From Atopobiaceae bacterium (lineage in GTDB: Bacteria; Actinomycetota; Coriobacteriia; Coriobacteriales; Atopobiaceae), in assembly GCA_022483015.1 (NCBI GenBank), contig JAKVOB010000001.1:1698902-1762901 (forward strand): DNA of 64,000 nt. Direction: 5' to 3'. The position numbers were made by a program, and so were the translations under genes. Of this stretch, positions 63,443-64,000 are shown one piece after another. The notes under the pieces were generated by a model. The model ran no database searches. It was not told the origin of the DNA and worked only from the letters and a program-made list of their open reading frames with translations. Position 1 is the first letter of the stretch, and each line of letters begins with the position of its first letter.

Positions 63443-64000
63443 ATGGAACGTCTTTTCAGAAACGTCCTCAAGCACAGGAAGATCGTCGTCGCCGTCTTCG
63501 TGGCGCTCACATGCATCTGCGCCTTCCTCATCCCGCAGGTAGGGATCGACGCCGACATGAGCGACTACCTGCCGCCCTCGGCAAAGTCCTCGCAGGACCT
63601 CGATGCCATGAAGGAGGTCTACGGCAACGACATCACCAACGGACGTGTCTACGTGACAGGCATCTCGCAGGTCGATGCCGCGGACTTCGTCGACCAACTC
63701 AAGGGTCAGGGCGACGTGATCTCGGTGACCTGGCTGGGCGACGAGGTCGACCTGACGGAGCCGCTCGCCGTGCAGGACCAGGACACCATCGACGAGTGGT
63801 ATGACGGCAAGGGATACCTCTTCCAGCTGGTGCTCTCGGACACCGTGGACCAGACCGAGATCGACAACATCCGCAGCATGGCCAAGGCGATACCCGGTGC
63901 CGAGACCGTGGCCATAGACGGCTCGGCGGCATCGACCGCCTCCTCCATGGCCTCCATCAACACGGACATGGTCAGGATCATGATCATCGCCGTCATCACG
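63443..64000 (+). CDS. MMPL/RND-family transporter, N-terminal part (runs off window)
   Basis: 186 residues visible. A basic start (MERLFRNVLKHRK) leads into TM1 at about residues 14-31 (IVVAVFVALTCICAFLIP). The extracytoplasmic region that follows (DMSDYLPPSAKSSQDLDAM; GNDITNGRVYVTG) ends as TM2 begins (MVRIMIIAVIT). This is the layout of RND-superfamily MMPL proteins, which export lipids or toxic compounds using the proton gradient. The ATG at 63443 has GGGAG about 10 bases upstream; in-frame ATGs at 63395 and 63419 are alternatives without an SD. A divergent TetR gene and a strong promoter suggest inducible export. Confidence 0.85.
   Translation, partial: MERLFRNVLKHRKIVVAVFVALTCICAFLIPQVGIDADMSDYLPPSAKSSQDLDAMKEVYGNDITNGRVYVTGISQVDAADFVDQLKGQGDVISVTWLGDEVDLTEPLAVQDQDTIDEWYDGKGYLFQLVLSDTVDQTEIDNIRSMAKAIPGAETVAIDGSAASTASSMASINTDMVRIMIIAVIT

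Overview
The window reads as a chromosomal segment of a high-GC, Gram-positive, host-associated actinobacterium. The best fit is the class Coriobacteriia (Olsenella/Atopobium/Collinsella-like). Reasons: G/C-rich codon use throughout, a class III fructose-1,6-bisphosphatase, an IMP dehydrogenase of the divergent Tritrichomonas-like type, Gram-positive housekeeping gene order, sortase-type surface proteins, and T-box and S-box leaders. The genus is inferred, not proven. No rRNA, tRNA, IS element, prophage or CRISPR array was found.

Layout. 1-10.8 kb (minus): zinc-ribbon/PASTA membrane protein (cut by the window edge), leuS, guaB, a GT2 glycosyltransferase, a RluD-type pseudouridine synthase, lspA, and ileS behind an Ile T-box. 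10.8-13.4 kb: a secreted GH25 lysozyme with six cell-wall-binding repeats. 13.6-17.6 kb (plus): fbp (class III) and ftsH. 17.5-20 kb: a SpoU/TrmH methyltransferase convergent with ftsH, then an L,D-transpeptidase. 20.1-34.9 kb (minus): a long housekeeping run in transcription order asp23-like, fakA, recG, rsmD, coaD, coiled-coil protein, yceD/DUF177, rpmF, plsX, rnc, smc, ftsY, ffh, closed by a strong bidirectional terminator. 35-43 kb (minus): marR, a heterodimeric ABC exporter pair and a 1042-residue adhesin. 43-47 kb: rpmB, a HAD phosphatase and thiN, an FmdB-like zinc ribbon, and a V4R-domain protein followed by a soluble GGDEF diguanylate cyclase. 47-52.7 kb (minus): priA, def, fmt, rsmB. 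52.7-57 kb: a 1376-residue pilin-like surface protein divergent from an HSL-type esterase. 58-64 kb: metK under a SAM-I riboswitch, a large multispan membrane protein, two TetR regulators, and the start of an MMPL/RND transporter.

The genes mostly serve translation, membrane protein targeting, chromosome maintenance and phospholipid supply. These are interleaved with cell-surface and envelope functions: lysozyme, L,D-transpeptidase, two anchored adhesins, exporter, MMPL pump and glycosyltransferases.

Sequence quality. Nine genes, several of them essential, are broken by 16 small frame disruptions. Every one is a net insertion (fifteen +1, one +2), mostly in short G/C runs, and the corrected gene lengths all return to multiples of three. 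I treat these as probable consensus errors and give full gene extents across them.
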